Source of the DNA: Caenimonas aquaedulcis
GTDB taxonomy: Bacteria; Pseudomonadota; Gammaproteobacteria; Burkholderiales; Burkholderiaceae_C
DNA: 64,000 nucleotides
Assembly (NCBI RefSeq): GCF_015831345.1
Contig: NZ_JADWYS010000001.1
Coordinates: 2,756,618 to 2,820,617 of the forward strand
Reading direction: 5' to 3'
The notes beneath the pieces were generated by a model, which worked only from the letters and a program-made list of their open reading frames with translations, had not been told where the DNA came from and searched no databases. Positions within the stretch are counted from its first letter, which is position 1. The number at the start of each line of letters is the position of its first letter. Positions 20,666 through 29,208 of the stretch are shown here, one piece after another. Both the position numbers and the translations under genes were made by a program.

Positions 20666-21340
20666 ATGCCCACCGCCATCCTCGACTTCGAAACCACCGG
20701 CCTCTCCCCCGCCATGGGTGACCGCGCCACCGAGGTCGCCATCGTCCTCATGGACGACAGCGGCCGGGTCGTCGATCGCTTCCAGTCCCTCATGAATGCG
20801 GGCGTCCGCATCCCGGCCTTCATCGAGTCCTTCACCGGCATCACCAACGAGATGATCGAGGACGCGCCGCCGGCCGCGGACGTGATGGCGCAGGCCAGCC
20901 GCTTCGTGGGCGACGCGCCGATGGTGGCGCACAACGCCTCCTTCGACAGGCGCTTCTGGGCGGCGGAGCTCGAGCGCCTGGGCTGCGACGCCGCGCCCGC
21001 CAACCGGCACGCGCGCTTCGCCTGCACCATGCTGCTCTCGCGGCGGCTCTACCCCGAGGCGCGCAGCTTCCGGCTCGGCTCGCTGGCGGCGTTTCATGAC
21101 TTGCCCTCTGCCGGCCGCGCCCACCGCGCGATGGCGGACGCCGAGGTGGCCGCCGCCCTGCTCGCGCGCATCCAGCGCGACCTGGAGCGCCGCTTCGACG
21201 TGTTCGACTGCCGGCACGAGCTGCTGGTCAAGCTGCAGAAGGCGCCCAAGGGAAAGATGCCGGATGCGATCCGCGCGTTCTTCGCATCGCTGCCTACGCC
21301 AACCCCTCCCCCGCATACCGCGCATACCGGAAATCCCTGA
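20666..21340 (+). CDS. DnaQ-like 3'-5' exonuclease (DEDDh)
   Basis: 224 residues with DEDDh exonuclease motifs: ILDFETTG at the N-terminus (Exo I), VAHNASFDRRF (Exo II) and HRAMADAEVAAAL (Exo III, with His). It resembles the proofreading epsilon subunit and other PolIII-associated exonucleases but lacks the clamp-binding C-terminal extension expected of the main DnaQ, so a secondary exonuclease is more likely. Its 3' end overlaps the convergent sigma factor gene by 47 bp. Confidence 0.88.
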   Translation: MPTAILDFETTGLSPAMGDRATEVAIVLMDDSGRVVDRFQSLMNAGVRIPAFIESFTGITNEMIEDAPPAADVMAQASRFVGDAPMVAHNASFDRRFWAAELERLGCDAAPANRHARFACTMLLSRRLYPEARSFRLGSLAAFHDLPSAGRAHRAMADAEVAAALLARIQRDLERRFDVFDCRHELLVKLQKAPKGKMPDAIRAFFASLPTPTPPPHTAHTGNP

Positions 21341-22184
21341 TCCCCGTCACCTTCCCGCCCTGCCACGCCAGCACCACCGCATACCCCGGCGCACCCGCGC
21401 CTTCCTCGGCCTGCGTGTCCACCCACAGCCCGGGCCGGCCCTCCACGTTCATCGGCGTCACGCGCAGCCCCTGCGTCATCGCATAGCGGCTGAAGTACTC
21501 GCCGTCGCGCATCTGCATCGGCTTCCTGCGCGCCACGAGGTCCAGCCGCACTTCTTCCGCGAGCATCTCGCGCAGCCCGTCGAAGTCCCTCGCGTTGAAG
21601 CGTTCCGCATACGCCGCCAGCAACGCCTGGTCCTGCGCGGTCAAGGGCGGAGGCGCGGCCGCGTCCTCTGGCTGTTGCGAGAGCTCCTTCAAGCGCGTGC
21701 GTCCGCGGTGCAGCGCCGCCTTCACGGCCGGCACCGTCGTGGCCATCACGTCGGCCGTCTCCTCCAGCGCGTAGCCCAGCACGTCCGCCAGGATCACCGC
21801 GCTGCGCTGCGCGGGCGGCAGGCGCATGAAGGTGCGCAGCGCCGCCGTCGCCACATGGCGGCGGTCGGCCTCCTCGCCCGCGCCGGGCAGGCCCTCCACG
21901 TCCTTACCCCAGGCCAGCACCGCCTGGTCGCGAGTGCGCTGCCGCAGGAAGTCCATGGACGCGTTGTGCGCGATGCGAAAGAGCCAGCCTTCCACGTTCT
22001 GCACCGCCGCCGCGTCGTAGCGTTCATTGGCCTTGATGAGCGTGTCCTGCACCACGTCCTCGCCGTCCAGCGTGGAGCCCGTCATGCGCGCGCAGTAGCG
22101 GTGCAGCCGCGCACGCAGCTGGGCCATGAGCTGCGGGAAGTCCGGGTCGGGCAGGGTCGGGTCGGGGGTTTTCATGCGGTCCAT
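21294..22184 (-). CDS. ECF RNA polymerase sigma factor with SnoaL-like C-terminal domain
   Basis: About 296 residues from ATG 22184 (ATG 22175 is equally possible; neither has a strong ribosome site). Sigma region 2 is seen as LDGEDVVQDTLIKANERY ... NVEGWLFRIAHNASMDFLR. Region 4 is LPPAQRSAVILADVLGYALEETADVMATTVPAVKAALHRGRTRLK. The C-terminal ~110 residues (LTAQDQALLAAYAERFNARDFDGLREML...) look like a SnoaL/NTF2-type domain, as in the ECF41/SigJ-like groups where it modulates activity without a classical anti-sigma factor. It is divergent from the small gene at 22313, a candidate target. Confidence 0.88.
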   Translation of the reverse strand: MDRMKTPDPTLPDPDFPQLMAQLRARLHRYCARMTGSTLDGEDVVQDTLIKANERYDAAAVQNVEGWLFRIAHNASMDFLRQRTRDQAVLAWGKDVEGLPGAGEEADRRHVATAALRTFMRLPPAQRSAVILADVLGYALEETADVMATTVPAVKAALHRGRTRLKELSQQPEDAAAPPPLTAQDQALLAAYAERFNARDFDGLREMLAEEVRLDLVARRKPMQMRDGEYFSRYAMTQGLRVTPMNVEGRPGLWVDTQAEEGAGAPGYAVVLAWQGGKVTGIRDFRYARYAGEGLA

Positions 22185-22312
22185 GGTAGTAAGACGTTCC
22201 GTGCCGCGCAAAGGATGCGGTGCCTCGCAAAAATATTTCCGGATCGTTTGCGCCTTGCGCATCGTCTTGGCTTGTACGCACGGTCCGTGCGGTTCAACCC
22301 AGGAGTTCGACG

Positions 22313-22612
22313 ATGAGAACAGTGATGGTTCGCTACAAGGTCAAGGCCGAGGCAGTGGCGGAGAACGAGCGGCTGATCGCGGCGGTGTTCGCGCAGCTCG
22401 CGCGCGACAAGCCCGCCGGCGTGCGCTACCAGGCGCTCAAGCTGCCGGACGGGCAAGGCTTCGTGCACTTCGCGATGAGCGAAGCCAATGTCAATCCGGT
22501 GACGCAACTCGAGGCCTTCAAGCAATACACAGCCGGCATCAAGGACCGCTGCGAGGAATTGCCGGTGTCGACGGTCGTGCAGCAGGTGGGCCTGTACGAC
22601 GGGCTGGCCTAG
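22313..22612 (+). CDS. Small conserved protein, possible dimeric alpha-beta barrel
   Basis: 99 residues starting MRTVMVRYKVKAEAVAENERLI, with AGGAG 7 bp before ATG 22313. The short beta-alpha-beta pattern and the segment VHFAMSEANVNPVTQLEAFKQY suggest a dimeric ferredoxin-like (ABM monooxygenase-type) fold, but no catalytic motif is evident. Immediately divergent from the ECF sigma factor, an arrangement common for the regulated partner of SnoaL-type ECF sigma factors; that link is inference. Confidence 0.7.
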   Translation: MRTVMVRYKVKAEAVAENERLIAAVFAQLARDKPAGVRYQALKLPDGQGFVHFAMSEANVNPVTQLEAFKQYTAGIKDRCEELPVSTVVQQVGLYDGLA

Positions 22613-22691
22613 GTGTCGCCGGGCGGCTTGACGCGCGGCGCGCGCGGGGTCTCTAATGCCGTCGGCTTCACAACAACACAGAGACAAGCGC

Positions 22692-25097
22692 ATGCGCACC
22701 CACTCCATTCCCTTCTTCGCCCCCACGCTCCTGGCCGCCGCCGCGCTCACCGCGTGCGGCAACATGCCCGCCTCGCCCGGGCGCACCGTGCAGATCGAGC
22801 GCACGGCCTACGGCATCGCGCACATCACCGCGTCCGATTACGAAGGACTCGCCTTCGGTACGGCCTACGCCTACGCGCAGGACAACGTGTGCCAGGTCGC
22901 GGATGCGCTCGTCACGGCGCGTGGCGAGCGTTCGCGGTACTTCGGGGCGAACACGCCGGGCGTGCTGGGGCTGCGGACGATGCCCAACGTGCAGATCGAC
23001 CTGTTCGTGCGCGGGCACATGGACGACGCTGCGCTCGCAAAGGCGCGCGAGAACCAGGGACCGAATGCGAAGGCGGCGTTGAAGGGGTATGTGGCCGGCT
23101 ACAACCGGTTCCTGCGGGATACGCCGGTGGGCAACCTGCCGGGGGATTGCAAGGGGGCGGCCTGGGTCACGCCGATGACGGAAGGGGACCTGGCGCGGGT
23201 GACCGAGAACTCGATGGTGCTCGGTGGGGTCGGGGCGTTGGCGGATGCGATTCTGGCGGCGCAGCCGCCGGGGAAGACCGTGGGGGGTGTGGCGCCCGGT
23301 GCCCTCACCCCAACCCTCTCCCAAAGGGAGAGGGAGCAAGTCAAGGAGGTGCTGGCGGAATACAGCATCGGGGATCGCGGGGCGTTGGGCGGGGAGCTCG
23401 GGTCCAACGGCTGGGCGTTCGGGCGCAACGCCACGCCGGACGGCGCGGGGGTGCTGCTGGGCAATCCGCACTTCCCGTGGGTGGGCAACAACCGCTTCTG
23501 GCAGATGCACCTCACCATCCCCGGCGAGCTCGACGTGATGGGCGCGACGACCGGCGCGAGCCCGGTGGTGACGATCGGCTTCAACCGCGACGTCGCGTGG
23601 ACGCACACCGTCTCCACCGGCAAGCGCTTCACGCTGTACGAGCTGACGCTCGACCCGGCGGACCCGACCACCTACATCGTCGACGGCCAGAAAAAGAAGA
23701 TGGTGTCCCGCGTCGTCTCGCTGCCCGTGCCTGCCGGCGCGCCGCCGGTGCAGAGCACACAGTGGCTCACCGACTGGGGCCCGGTGCTGGTGATCCCGCG
23801 CGCGGGCCTCACGTGGAGCGCCGCGCGCGCGTATGCGATCAAGGATGCGAACACGCTCAACGCGCGCTCCGTGGAAAGCTGGCAGCGCATGGCCAAGGCG
23901 AAGTCCGTCGCCGAGCTGCGCGCGGCCATGGGCAACCAGGGCATCCCGTGGGTCAACACCATCGCGGCGGATCGCGCGGGCAATGCGATGTACGCGGACT
24001 TGTCCGTGGTCCCCGATGTTTCCGCCGACATGCTCAAGCGCTGCGCGCCGTCGCCGCAGGCCGCTGCACTCTTCAACGCGGCGGGCCTGCCTGTGCTCAA
24101 CGGCTCGCGCAGCGACTGCGCGTGGAACCGCGATTCGGCGGCGGCCATGCCCGGTATCGCGCCTGATGCGCGCATGCCCGTGCTCGTCACGCCGGACTGG
24201 GTGCAGAACAGCAACGACAGTTTCTGGCTGAGCAATCCGTCCATCGCCGCGTATCCCGCCGTGTCGCCGATGGTGGGGCTGGTGGGCACGGTGCAGCGGC
24301 TGCGCACGCGCAGCGCGTTGATGGAGATCCCGGCGCGGCTCTCGGGCACCGATGGTTTGCCGGGCAACAAGATGGGCGTGAACGAAGTGCGCAGCGTGCT
24401 GTTTCGCGACAGGAACCTCGCGGGCATGCTGGTGATGGACGACCTGCTGGCGGCATGCCGGTCGTCGGACGCGAGCTTGAACGCGCAGCAGCGTGAGGGA
24501 TGCGCTGTATTGGCCAAGTGGGATCGCACGAGCAATGCCGCTTCCGCGGGCGCGCCGCTCTTCCGCGAGTTCTGGCGCAAGGCGAAGGACTTGCCGAATG
24601 TCTGGCGCGTGCCCTTCGATCCGGCGAACCCGGTGACGACGCCCGCTGGTTTGAAGATGTCCGATGCGACGGTAAGTGCCGCGGTGTTGAAGGCGCTCGA
24701 CGAAGCGGTGGGCATCGTGAAGGCGGCGGGCTATCCCGCGGACGTGACGCTCGGCCAGGCGCAGTACCGCGACGTGCGCGGCACGCGCGTGGCGATCCAC
24801 GGCGGCGACGAGTTCGAAGGCGTGTTGAACAAGGTGGAGTCTCAGGGCCAGGCGACGCTCACGGCAGGCGGCTATCGCATCAACTACGGCAGCAGCTACA
24901 TCCAGGCGGTGACATTCGATGCGCGCGGTCCGGTCGCATACGGCCTGCTCACGTACGGTCAGGGCAGCAGCGCGGATTCCCCGCATGCCTACGACCAGTT
25001 GCCGCTGTTCTCGAAGAAGGAGTGGGTGCGCCTGCCGTACCAGCGCGAAGAGGTGCAGGCCCAGCGCGTCGGCCCGGCGATGGTGCTGCCGTACTGA
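22692..25097 (+). CDS. Penicillin/acyl-homoserine-lactone acylase family protein (Ntn-hydrolase), lipoprotein
   Basis: 801 residues from ATG 22692. The N-terminus MRTHSIPFFAPTLLAAAALTAC is a lipoprotein-type signal (lipobox LTAC), so it is probably anchored in the envelope. The family forms alpha and beta subunits by autocleavage before a catalytic Ser; the motif GSNGWAFG around residue 240 fits, with downstream GNPHFPW and conserved substrate-pocket regions (TIGFNRDVAWTHTVSTGKR). Likely hydrolyses an acyl-amide, which could include quorum signals (PvdQ/QuiP-like), but the substrate cannot be told. A dispersed palindromic repeat is inserted in frame just before the cleavage site. The next gene begins 8 bp after its stop. 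Confidence 0.88.
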   Translation: MRTHSIPFFAPTLLAAAALTACGNMPASPGRTVQIERTAYGIAHITASDYEGLAFGTAYAYAQDNVCQVADALVTARGERSRYFGANTPGVLGLRTMPNVQIDLFVRGHMDDAALAKARENQGPNAKAALKGYVAGYNRFLRDTPVGNLPGDCKGAAWVTPMTEGDLARVTENSMVLGGVGALADAILAAQPPGKTVGGVAPGALTPTLSQREREQVKEVLAEYSIGDRGALGGELGSNGWAFGRNATPDGAGVLLGNPHFPWVGNNRFWQMHLTIPGELDVMGATTGASPVVTIGFNRDVAWTHTVSTGKRFTLYELTLDPADPTTYIVDGQKKKMVSRVVSLPVPAGAPPVQSTQWLTDWGPVLVIPRAGLTWSAARAYAIKDANTLNARSVESWQRMAKAKSVAELRAAMGNQGIPWVNTIAADRAGNAMYADLSVVPDVSADMLKRCAPSPQAAALFNAAGLPVLNGSRSDCAWNRDSAAAMPGIAPDARMPVLVTPDWVQNSNDSFWLSNPSIAAYPAVSPMVGLVGTVQRLRTRSALMEIPARLSGTDGLPGNKMGVNEVRSVLFRDRNLAGMLVMDDLLAACRSSDASLNAQQREGCAVLAKWDRTSNAASAGAPLFREFWRKAKDLPNVWRVPFDPANPVTTPAGLKMSDATVSAAVLKALDEAVGIVKAAGYPADVTLGQAQYRDVRGTRVAIHGGDEFEGVLNKVESQGQATLTAGGYRINYGSSYIQAVTFDARGPVAYGLLTYGQGSSADSPHAYDQLPLFSKKEWVRLPYQREEVQAQRVGPAMVLPY
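23302..23340 (+). repeat. Dispersed palindromic repeat, copy A (inside acylase gene)
   Basis: Nine-base arms CCCTCTCCC (23314-23322) and GGGAGAGGG (23326-23334) around a 3-nt loop, preceded by ccctcacccc and followed by agcaag. Same element as at 27021 and 32193. Here it is translated in frame as LTPTLSQREREQ within the acylase. A REP/MITE-like element; no protein encoded. Confidence 0.85.
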
Positions 25098-25105
25098 GGA
25101 TGTTC

Positions 25106-25996
25106 ATGAGGACCGTTCTCGTCGCGGCCGTGCTGGCCGTCTTCACCCTGTCCGTGCAAGCCCAATGCCCGCCATCGGGCGAGACCGCCGCCTCGCTGCA
25201 GGCGCACAAGTCCCGTGGGTGGAAGGGCGGCAAGCTCGATGACGCGGCGTCGCGCAATGCCCTCGCGCTGGGCCTGCTCGATTGCCTGCGCAGCCCCGAC
25301 CCGCTGCTGCGCGACGAGCTCGCCTTCGACGGCTTGCAGACGATGATGCGCGCGGGCCAGGTCGAGCCGCCGGCGATGCAGCAGATGCGCGTGCGCCTGC
25401 TGGCGGAGCTCGCGCAGCCCGACGCCTCGGGCTTCGGCCAGCCCTTCTCCGCGCTGGTGCTCGCGGAAGTCGTGCGGGCCGACCGGATGCGGCCCTTCCT
25501 GTTTCCCGCGGAGCGCGAGGAGATCGTCGAGCGTGCGAGCGCGTGGCTGGCCGGCGTGCGCGACTACCGCGGCTTCGATGCGAAGGAGGGCTGGCGGCAC
25601 GGGGTGGCGCACGGCGCGGACCTCATGGTGCAGCTGGCCGTGCATCCGCTCCTGCAGCGCGCCCAGGCCGAAACGATGCTGGGCGCGATCGCGTCCCAGG
25701 CCGTGCCGCCGGGCGAGCATTTCTATCGCTACGGGGAGGGCGAGAGGCTGATGGCGCCCGTGTTCTACCTGGCGCGTCGCGGCTGGTTCAGCGCGGAGGA
25801 TTGGGAGCGCTGGCTGGCGAGCGTGGTCGGTCGCGTGCCGCAGGTGGAATCGCCCACGCAGGCCAGTTTGGCCGCGCGCCACAACGCATCAGCCTTCCTG
25901 CAGGCGCTGTACGTGTCGGTGATGGAGAGCGGCAACGAGGACGTGATGCGCGCGTTGATGCCGGGGCTCAAGCAGGCGATCAAGACGCTGGGCTGA
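25106..25996 (+). CDS. Exported DUF2785-type protein of unknown function
   Basis: 296 residues from ATG 25106 (GAGGA ribosome site at 25096-25100; ATG 25100 is a less likely start). The signal peptide MRTVLVAAVLAVFTLSVQAQ has an AxA-type cleavage site. The rest is alpha-helical with DRMRPFLFP, DYRGFDAKEGWRHGVAHGADL and a conserved-looking His/Asp-rich pattern typical of DUF2785 proteins. Function unknown. The start lies 8 bp after the acylase stop, so probably co-transcribed with it. Confidence 0.78.
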   Translation: MRTVLVAAVLAVFTLSVQAQCPPSGETAASLQAHKSRGWKGGKLDDAASRNALALGLLDCLRSPDPLLRDELAFDGLQTMMRAGQVEPPAMQQMRVRLLAELAQPDASGFGQPFSALVLAEVVRADRMRPFLFPAEREEIVERASAWLAGVRDYRGFDAKEGWRHGVAHGADLMVQLAVHPLLQRAQAETMLGAIASQAVPPGEHFYRYGEGERLMAPVFYLARRGWFSAEDWERWLASVVGRVPQVESPTQASLAARHNASAFLQALYVSVMESGNEDVMRALMPGLKQAIKTLG

Positions 25997-26004
25997 CGCC
26001 CTTC

Positions 26005-26247
26005 TTACTTGTTCGTGTGCTGCCGGTCGTGGTGCGTCGTGTCGTGCTGGCCGCTCGGGCCGGCTGCCGTCGTATCGCCCGGCTTCTCCACGCGGCGGCC
26101 CATGCGGGTGTTGCGCCCGGTGGTCGGCCGCTGGAAGAACCCCTGCACGTCCGTCTTCAGCTTGTCCAGGCGTGTGACGTCCTTGGGCGGGTTGGTCTGG
26201 GCCCAGGCTTGCGCGTAAGCGCGGTCGAAAACGGCGGTGCAGGACAT
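26005..26247 (-). CDS. Hypothetical small hydrophilic protein
   Basis: 80 residues, starting MSCTAVFDRAYAQAWAQTNPP, rich in T, R, D, H and Q towards the C-terminus. The AGGAG ribosome site 7 bp before ATG 26247 supports expression. No family recognised. It ends 8 bp from the convergent DUF2785 gene and is divergent from nnrU. Confidence 0.6.
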   Translation of the reverse strand: MSCTAVFDRAYAQAWAQTNPPKDVTRLDKLKTDVQGFFQRPTTGRNTRMGRRVEKPGDTTAAGPSGQHDTTHHDRQHTNK

Positions 26248-26389
26248 GTAGTGCTCCTAGTTCAGCCGAGTGTGAATGTCCGATCCTGGCGCGGCTGTAG
26301 GCCAACTTCCTGTCCAGTCGTCGGTGCGCGGCTGGCTCTGCCGTTTACGCCCATAATCCGCACCAATTCGAGTCACGAGGGGCGAAGCG

Positions 26390-26971
26390 ATGGCAATCCT
26401 GATCCTGGGCTTGGTGATCTTCCTGGGCATCCATTCCACCCGCATCTTCGCGGACGGCTGGCGCACCTCCATGGTCGCGCGCATGGGGCTGTGGCCCTGG
26501 AAAGGCCTCTACACCGCCATCTCCATCCTCGGCTTCATCGTGCTGGTGATCGGCTTCCGGATGGCGCGGCGCGACACGATGGTGCTCTATTCGACGCCCT
26601 CCTGGATGCCGCACGTCACGGCGCTGCTGATGGTGTTCTCGATGATCCTCTTCGTCGCCGCGTACATCCCGAAGAACTGGTTCAAGGCGAAGTTCCACCA
26701 TCCGCAGGTGTTGAGCGTGAAGACCTGGGCCGTGGCGCACCTGCTGTCCAACGGCGTCGCCGCCGACGTGGTGCTGTTCGGCGCCTTCCTGCTGTGGGCC
26801 GTCCTGAGCTTCAGCGCCGCGCGCCGGCGCGATCGGGCGAACGGCACGGTCTATGCGCCGGGCAATGTCATCGGCACGTCGATCACCATCGCGGCCGGTC
26901 TGGTCGCCTGGTCGGTGTTCGCGCTGCTGCTCCACGGGCCGCTGATCGGCGTGCGGCCGCTGGGGTATTGA
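26390..26971 (+). CDS. NnrU family membrane protein
   Basis: 193 residues, five to six hydrophobic segments. It contains MAILILGLVIFLGIHSTRIF and WPWKGLYTAISILGF near the N-terminus and the C-terminal LHGPLIGVRPLGY, matching the NnrU family, an integral inner-membrane protein. NnrU is linked to nitric-oxide/nitrite metabolism in rhizobia, but many betaproteobacterial copies, like this one, have no denitrification neighbours, so the role is unclear. Confidence 0.88.
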   Translation: MAILILGLVIFLGIHSTRIFADGWRTSMVARMGLWPWKGLYTAISILGFIVLVIGFRMARRDTMVLYSTPSWMPHVTALLMVFSMILFVAAYIPKNWFKAKFHHPQVLSVKTWAVAHLLSNGVAADVVLFGAFLLWAVLSFSAARRRDRANGTVYAPGNVIGTSITIAAGLVAWSVFALLLHGPLIGVRPLGY

Positions 26972-27020
26972 AAGGACGACGGCGGGCCCGGGACCGGCTT
27001 GAGGGTTGCGGGGCACGACG

Positions 27021-27056
27021 CCCCCACCCCGGCCCTCTCCCAGGGGGAGAGGGAGT
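27021..27056 (+). repeat. Dispersed palindromic repeat, copy B (intergenic)
   Basis: Arms CCCTCTCCC (27033-27041) and GGGAGAGGG (27045-27053) around AGG, flanked on the left by cccccacccc, as in copies A and C. It lies downstream of the NnrU gene, where it could act as a 3' hairpin. The only one of the three copies outside a gene. Confidence 0.85.
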
Positions 27057-27135
27057 AATCGGGGCCACGTCTGACAACCGCTCGCCGCAAGCCGCTCCAA
27101 GAATGGTCGATCGCCATTCATCCAGGAGCACACCC

Positions 27136-27336
27136 ATGAGCAAGAAATCCACGCCTGTCGAGTCCAGCGACGATGCACAGGCCCCGCAGTCCGGCAAGGT
27201 CGAGAACGACCACAACCAGCAGGGCGGCCAGGCGGCCACGCAGAAGAACGAGGGTCGCCGGACGCCCGAAAGCCGCCATGACCGGGAGTCCCAGGTCGGC
27301 GGCAACAACCAGTCGAAACAGCGCCAGGGGCGCTGA
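27136..27336 (+). CDS. Hypothetical small hydrophilic, probably disordered protein
   Basis: 66 residues, starting MSKKSTPVESSDDAQAPQSG and made almost entirely of S, N, Q, K, R, E and G with no hydrophobic core. The AGGAG site 7 bp before ATG 27136 supports expression. It resembles small stress-related disordered proteins of betaproteobacteria in composition only; no family assigned. Confidence 0.6.
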   Translation: MSKKSTPVESSDDAQAPQSGKVENDHNQQGGQAATQKNEGRRTPESRHDRESQVGGNNQSKQRQGR

Positions 27337-27353
27337 GTCGGCGGCTGGCAGGC

Positions 27354-27719
27354 TTACTGCGCGTTGGTCGGCGTGCCGGCCAGCTGCGTGCCGCGGTTGA
27401 AGCCGCGGCCGGTGGCTTGGGCGAAGTAGGCCGAGCCGCTGTCTTCGCTGTTCAGGGCGGCGACTTCATCGCGCGAGGCGACGTATTGCGCCACCACTTG
27501 CTGGCGGGTCAGGCCGCTCTTGAAGGTCTTGAGCGGGTTGTATTGCGTGGACCAGACGTTCACGCCGTTGGTCTTGTACTGCGCGAGTTCCGCCTGCACT
27601 TCCGCGCGGGTGCGCGTGCTGTTGAAGGGCGTGTGGTCGATGGTGATGTCGTCGGCGAAAGCGGTGCCCGCGAAGGCGGCGGTGGCGATGACGAGTGCGG
27701 ATGCGATGTTGCGGTTCAT
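27354..27719 (-). CDS. DUF4148 family exported protein
   Basis: 121 residues from ATG 27719 with a GAGGAAA ribosome site. The signal peptide MNRNIASALVIATAAFAGTAFA is followed by a short periplasmic protein with the pattern TRAEVQAELAQYKTNGVNVW ... LTRQQVVAQYVASRDEVAALNSEDSGS, typical of DUF4148 proteins that are expanded in Burkholderiales. Function unknown. Confidence 0.85.
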   Translation of the reverse strand: MNRNIASALVIATAAFAGTAFADDITIDHTPFNSTRTRAEVQAELAQYKTNGVNVWSTQYNPLKTFKSGLTRQQVVAQYVASRDEVAALNSEDSGSAYFAQATGRGFNRGTQLAGTPTNAQ

Positions 27720-27956
27720 GATTGAAAGTTTCCTCGAGCGTGATGTGAATCCGGGCATGGCGGCTTCGCTCAGCGCCGTCTGTCCAGCCTCGGTGAGTCT
27801 TGTTGTCTGGCCCATCGATGTTTCGCAGATGGCCCCATCCCGCCCACCCACAAGACGAGGTTTCGTGCACACGGCGTTTCGGAAATGGAAACAGTGGGGG
27901 GGCGCGCGCCGCGCCCTCCGGTTGCGCAATCAAAGTCGCAAAAGTATCGGCAAGAT

Positions 27957-27985
27957 TTGAATAAATCCTTTGAATATCATATAGT
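27957..27985 (+). promoter_or_regulatory. Putative sigma-70 promoter of the fic gene
   Basis: TTGAAT (27957-27962), a 17-bp spacer and TATAGT (27980-27985) in an unusually AT-rich stretch. Transcription would start at about 27991-27992, which is the GTG start codon itself, implying a leaderless message. No good ribosome site precedes that GTG, which is consistent. Confidence 0.5.
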
Positions 27986-27990
27986 TAGGC

Positions 27991-29208
27991 GTGCCTGCCA
28001 AGTCGCAAAAATTCGAGCTGTACGATCATCCCTCGCAGATGGAGCCGCTCCTGTCGGGAGAGGCTTCGCGCGGCCCCCTGCTGGAGCGCGCGCACGACCT
28101 GCAGCGTGCCGCGGACCGTTTGTCCGGCCTGTGCCAGCCCGACGCCCTGATCGATTTGCGGGCCCTGCTGCGCGCGATGAATTCGTACTACAGCAACAAG
28201 ATCGAAGGGCAACACACCTTGCCGCTCGAAATCGAGCAGGCCTTGCACAACGATTTCTCGCAGGACCAGGACAAGGCGAGGCGCCAGCGCTTGGCCTTGG
28301 CGCACATGGCGACGGAAGAGCGGATCGAAGCGCAATGGCACGCCTGGTCGGATGACGATGTGTGGTCTGCCCGCATGGTGCGGGACATCCACCAGGATCT
28401 CTTCGCGCGGTTGCCCCCCGGAGATCGGCTCTTGCCGGAAGGTGCCGCGCTGGCTCCCGGCGCCCTCAGGGACCGCGAAGTTGCCGTGGGCAATCATGCT
28501 GCGCCGTCCTGCGCGGCCGTGCCCGCGATGCTCGATCGTTGGGGCGACTTTTATCGCGGCGTGCGGCGCGGGGAACTGCGCATCGTGGCGGCGTGCGCGT
28601 CCCATCAGCGCCTGGCCTGGATTCATCCGTTCAGGGACGGAAACGGCCGGGTGGCTCGCCTGCATAGCCATCTCGCGTTGGGCAAGTTGGGCCTTACCAA
28701 TGGTTTCTGGTCCCCGTTGAGGGGCTTCGCCCGGACGCACGATGCCTACTACGCGAGGCTGGCTGCCGCGGATCACCCGCGAGCGGGCGACCTCGATGGC
28801 CGAGGCAACCTGTCGGAGCGTGCGCTGGTCGAATGGATTGCCTACATGCTGGATCTCTGTCTCGACCAGGTGCGCTTCATGACCGGCCTGCTGGACCTCG
28901 AGGGGATGAAGGCGCGCATCGCGGCGTGCCTGGCGTATGAGCACAAAGTCGTTGGCCAGGGCGTTCGCACGGAATCCCTGCGCGGGCTGCATTACCTGTT
29001 CGCGACGCAGTCGCAGCTGGAGCGCAGCGACTTCAAAGCTATGCTGGGCCTGGGCGACCGTTTGGCCACCGCGCAGGTCTCGGCCCTGCTCAAACGCGGG
29101 TTGCTCGCCACCGATTCCCCGCATGGGAAGCTCCGGTTCGGTGTCCCGCAGCATGCCTTGCGCTTCTACTTCCCGAATCTCTGGCCGGAAGCGGAGGGGA
29201 GCGCCTGA
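27991..29208 (+). CDS. Fic family protein (class II, N-terminal inhibitory motif)
   Basis: 405 residues from GTG 27991. The Fic active-site motif HPFRDGNGRVAR is at 212-223, so AMP (or another nucleotide) transfer to a target hydroxyl is expected. An inhibitory helix motif SNKIEG (68-73, S-x-x-x-E-G) lies N-terminal to the Fic domain, defining class II, where Glu blocks ATP gamma-phosphate binding until relieved. The C-terminal ~110 residues resemble the winged-helix domain common in this class. An alternative start is ATG 28039. The stop overlaps the next gene's ATG by one base (TGATG). The target is unknown; no antitoxin gene is adjacent, as the inhibitory motif is built in. Confidence 0.9.
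   Translation: MPAKSQKFELYDHPSQMEPLLSGEASRGPLLERAHDLQRAADRLSGLCQPDALIDLRALLRAMNSYYSNKIEGQHTLPLEIEQALHNDFSQDQDKARRQRLALAHMATEERIEAQWHAWSDDDVWSARMVRDIHQDLFARLPPGDRLLPEGAALAPGALRDREVAVGNHAAPSCAAVPAMLDRWGDFYRGVRRGELRIVAACASHQRLAWIHPFRDGNGRVARLHSHLALGKLGLTNGFWSPLRGFARTHDAYYARLAAADHPRAGDLDGRGNLSERALVEWIAYMLDLCLDQVRFMTGLLDLEGMKARIAACLAYEHKVVGQGVRTESLRGLHYLFATQSQLERSDFKAMLGLGDRLATAQVSALLKRGLLATDSPHGKLRFGVPQHALRFYFPNLWPEAEGSA

Noticed and set aside
20666-21340. Calling this gene the main DNA polymerase III epsilon subunit
   Set aside because: Exonuclease motifs are present, but the protein lacks the extended C-terminus expected of the polymerase-bound DnaQ, so the generic exonuclease call is safer.
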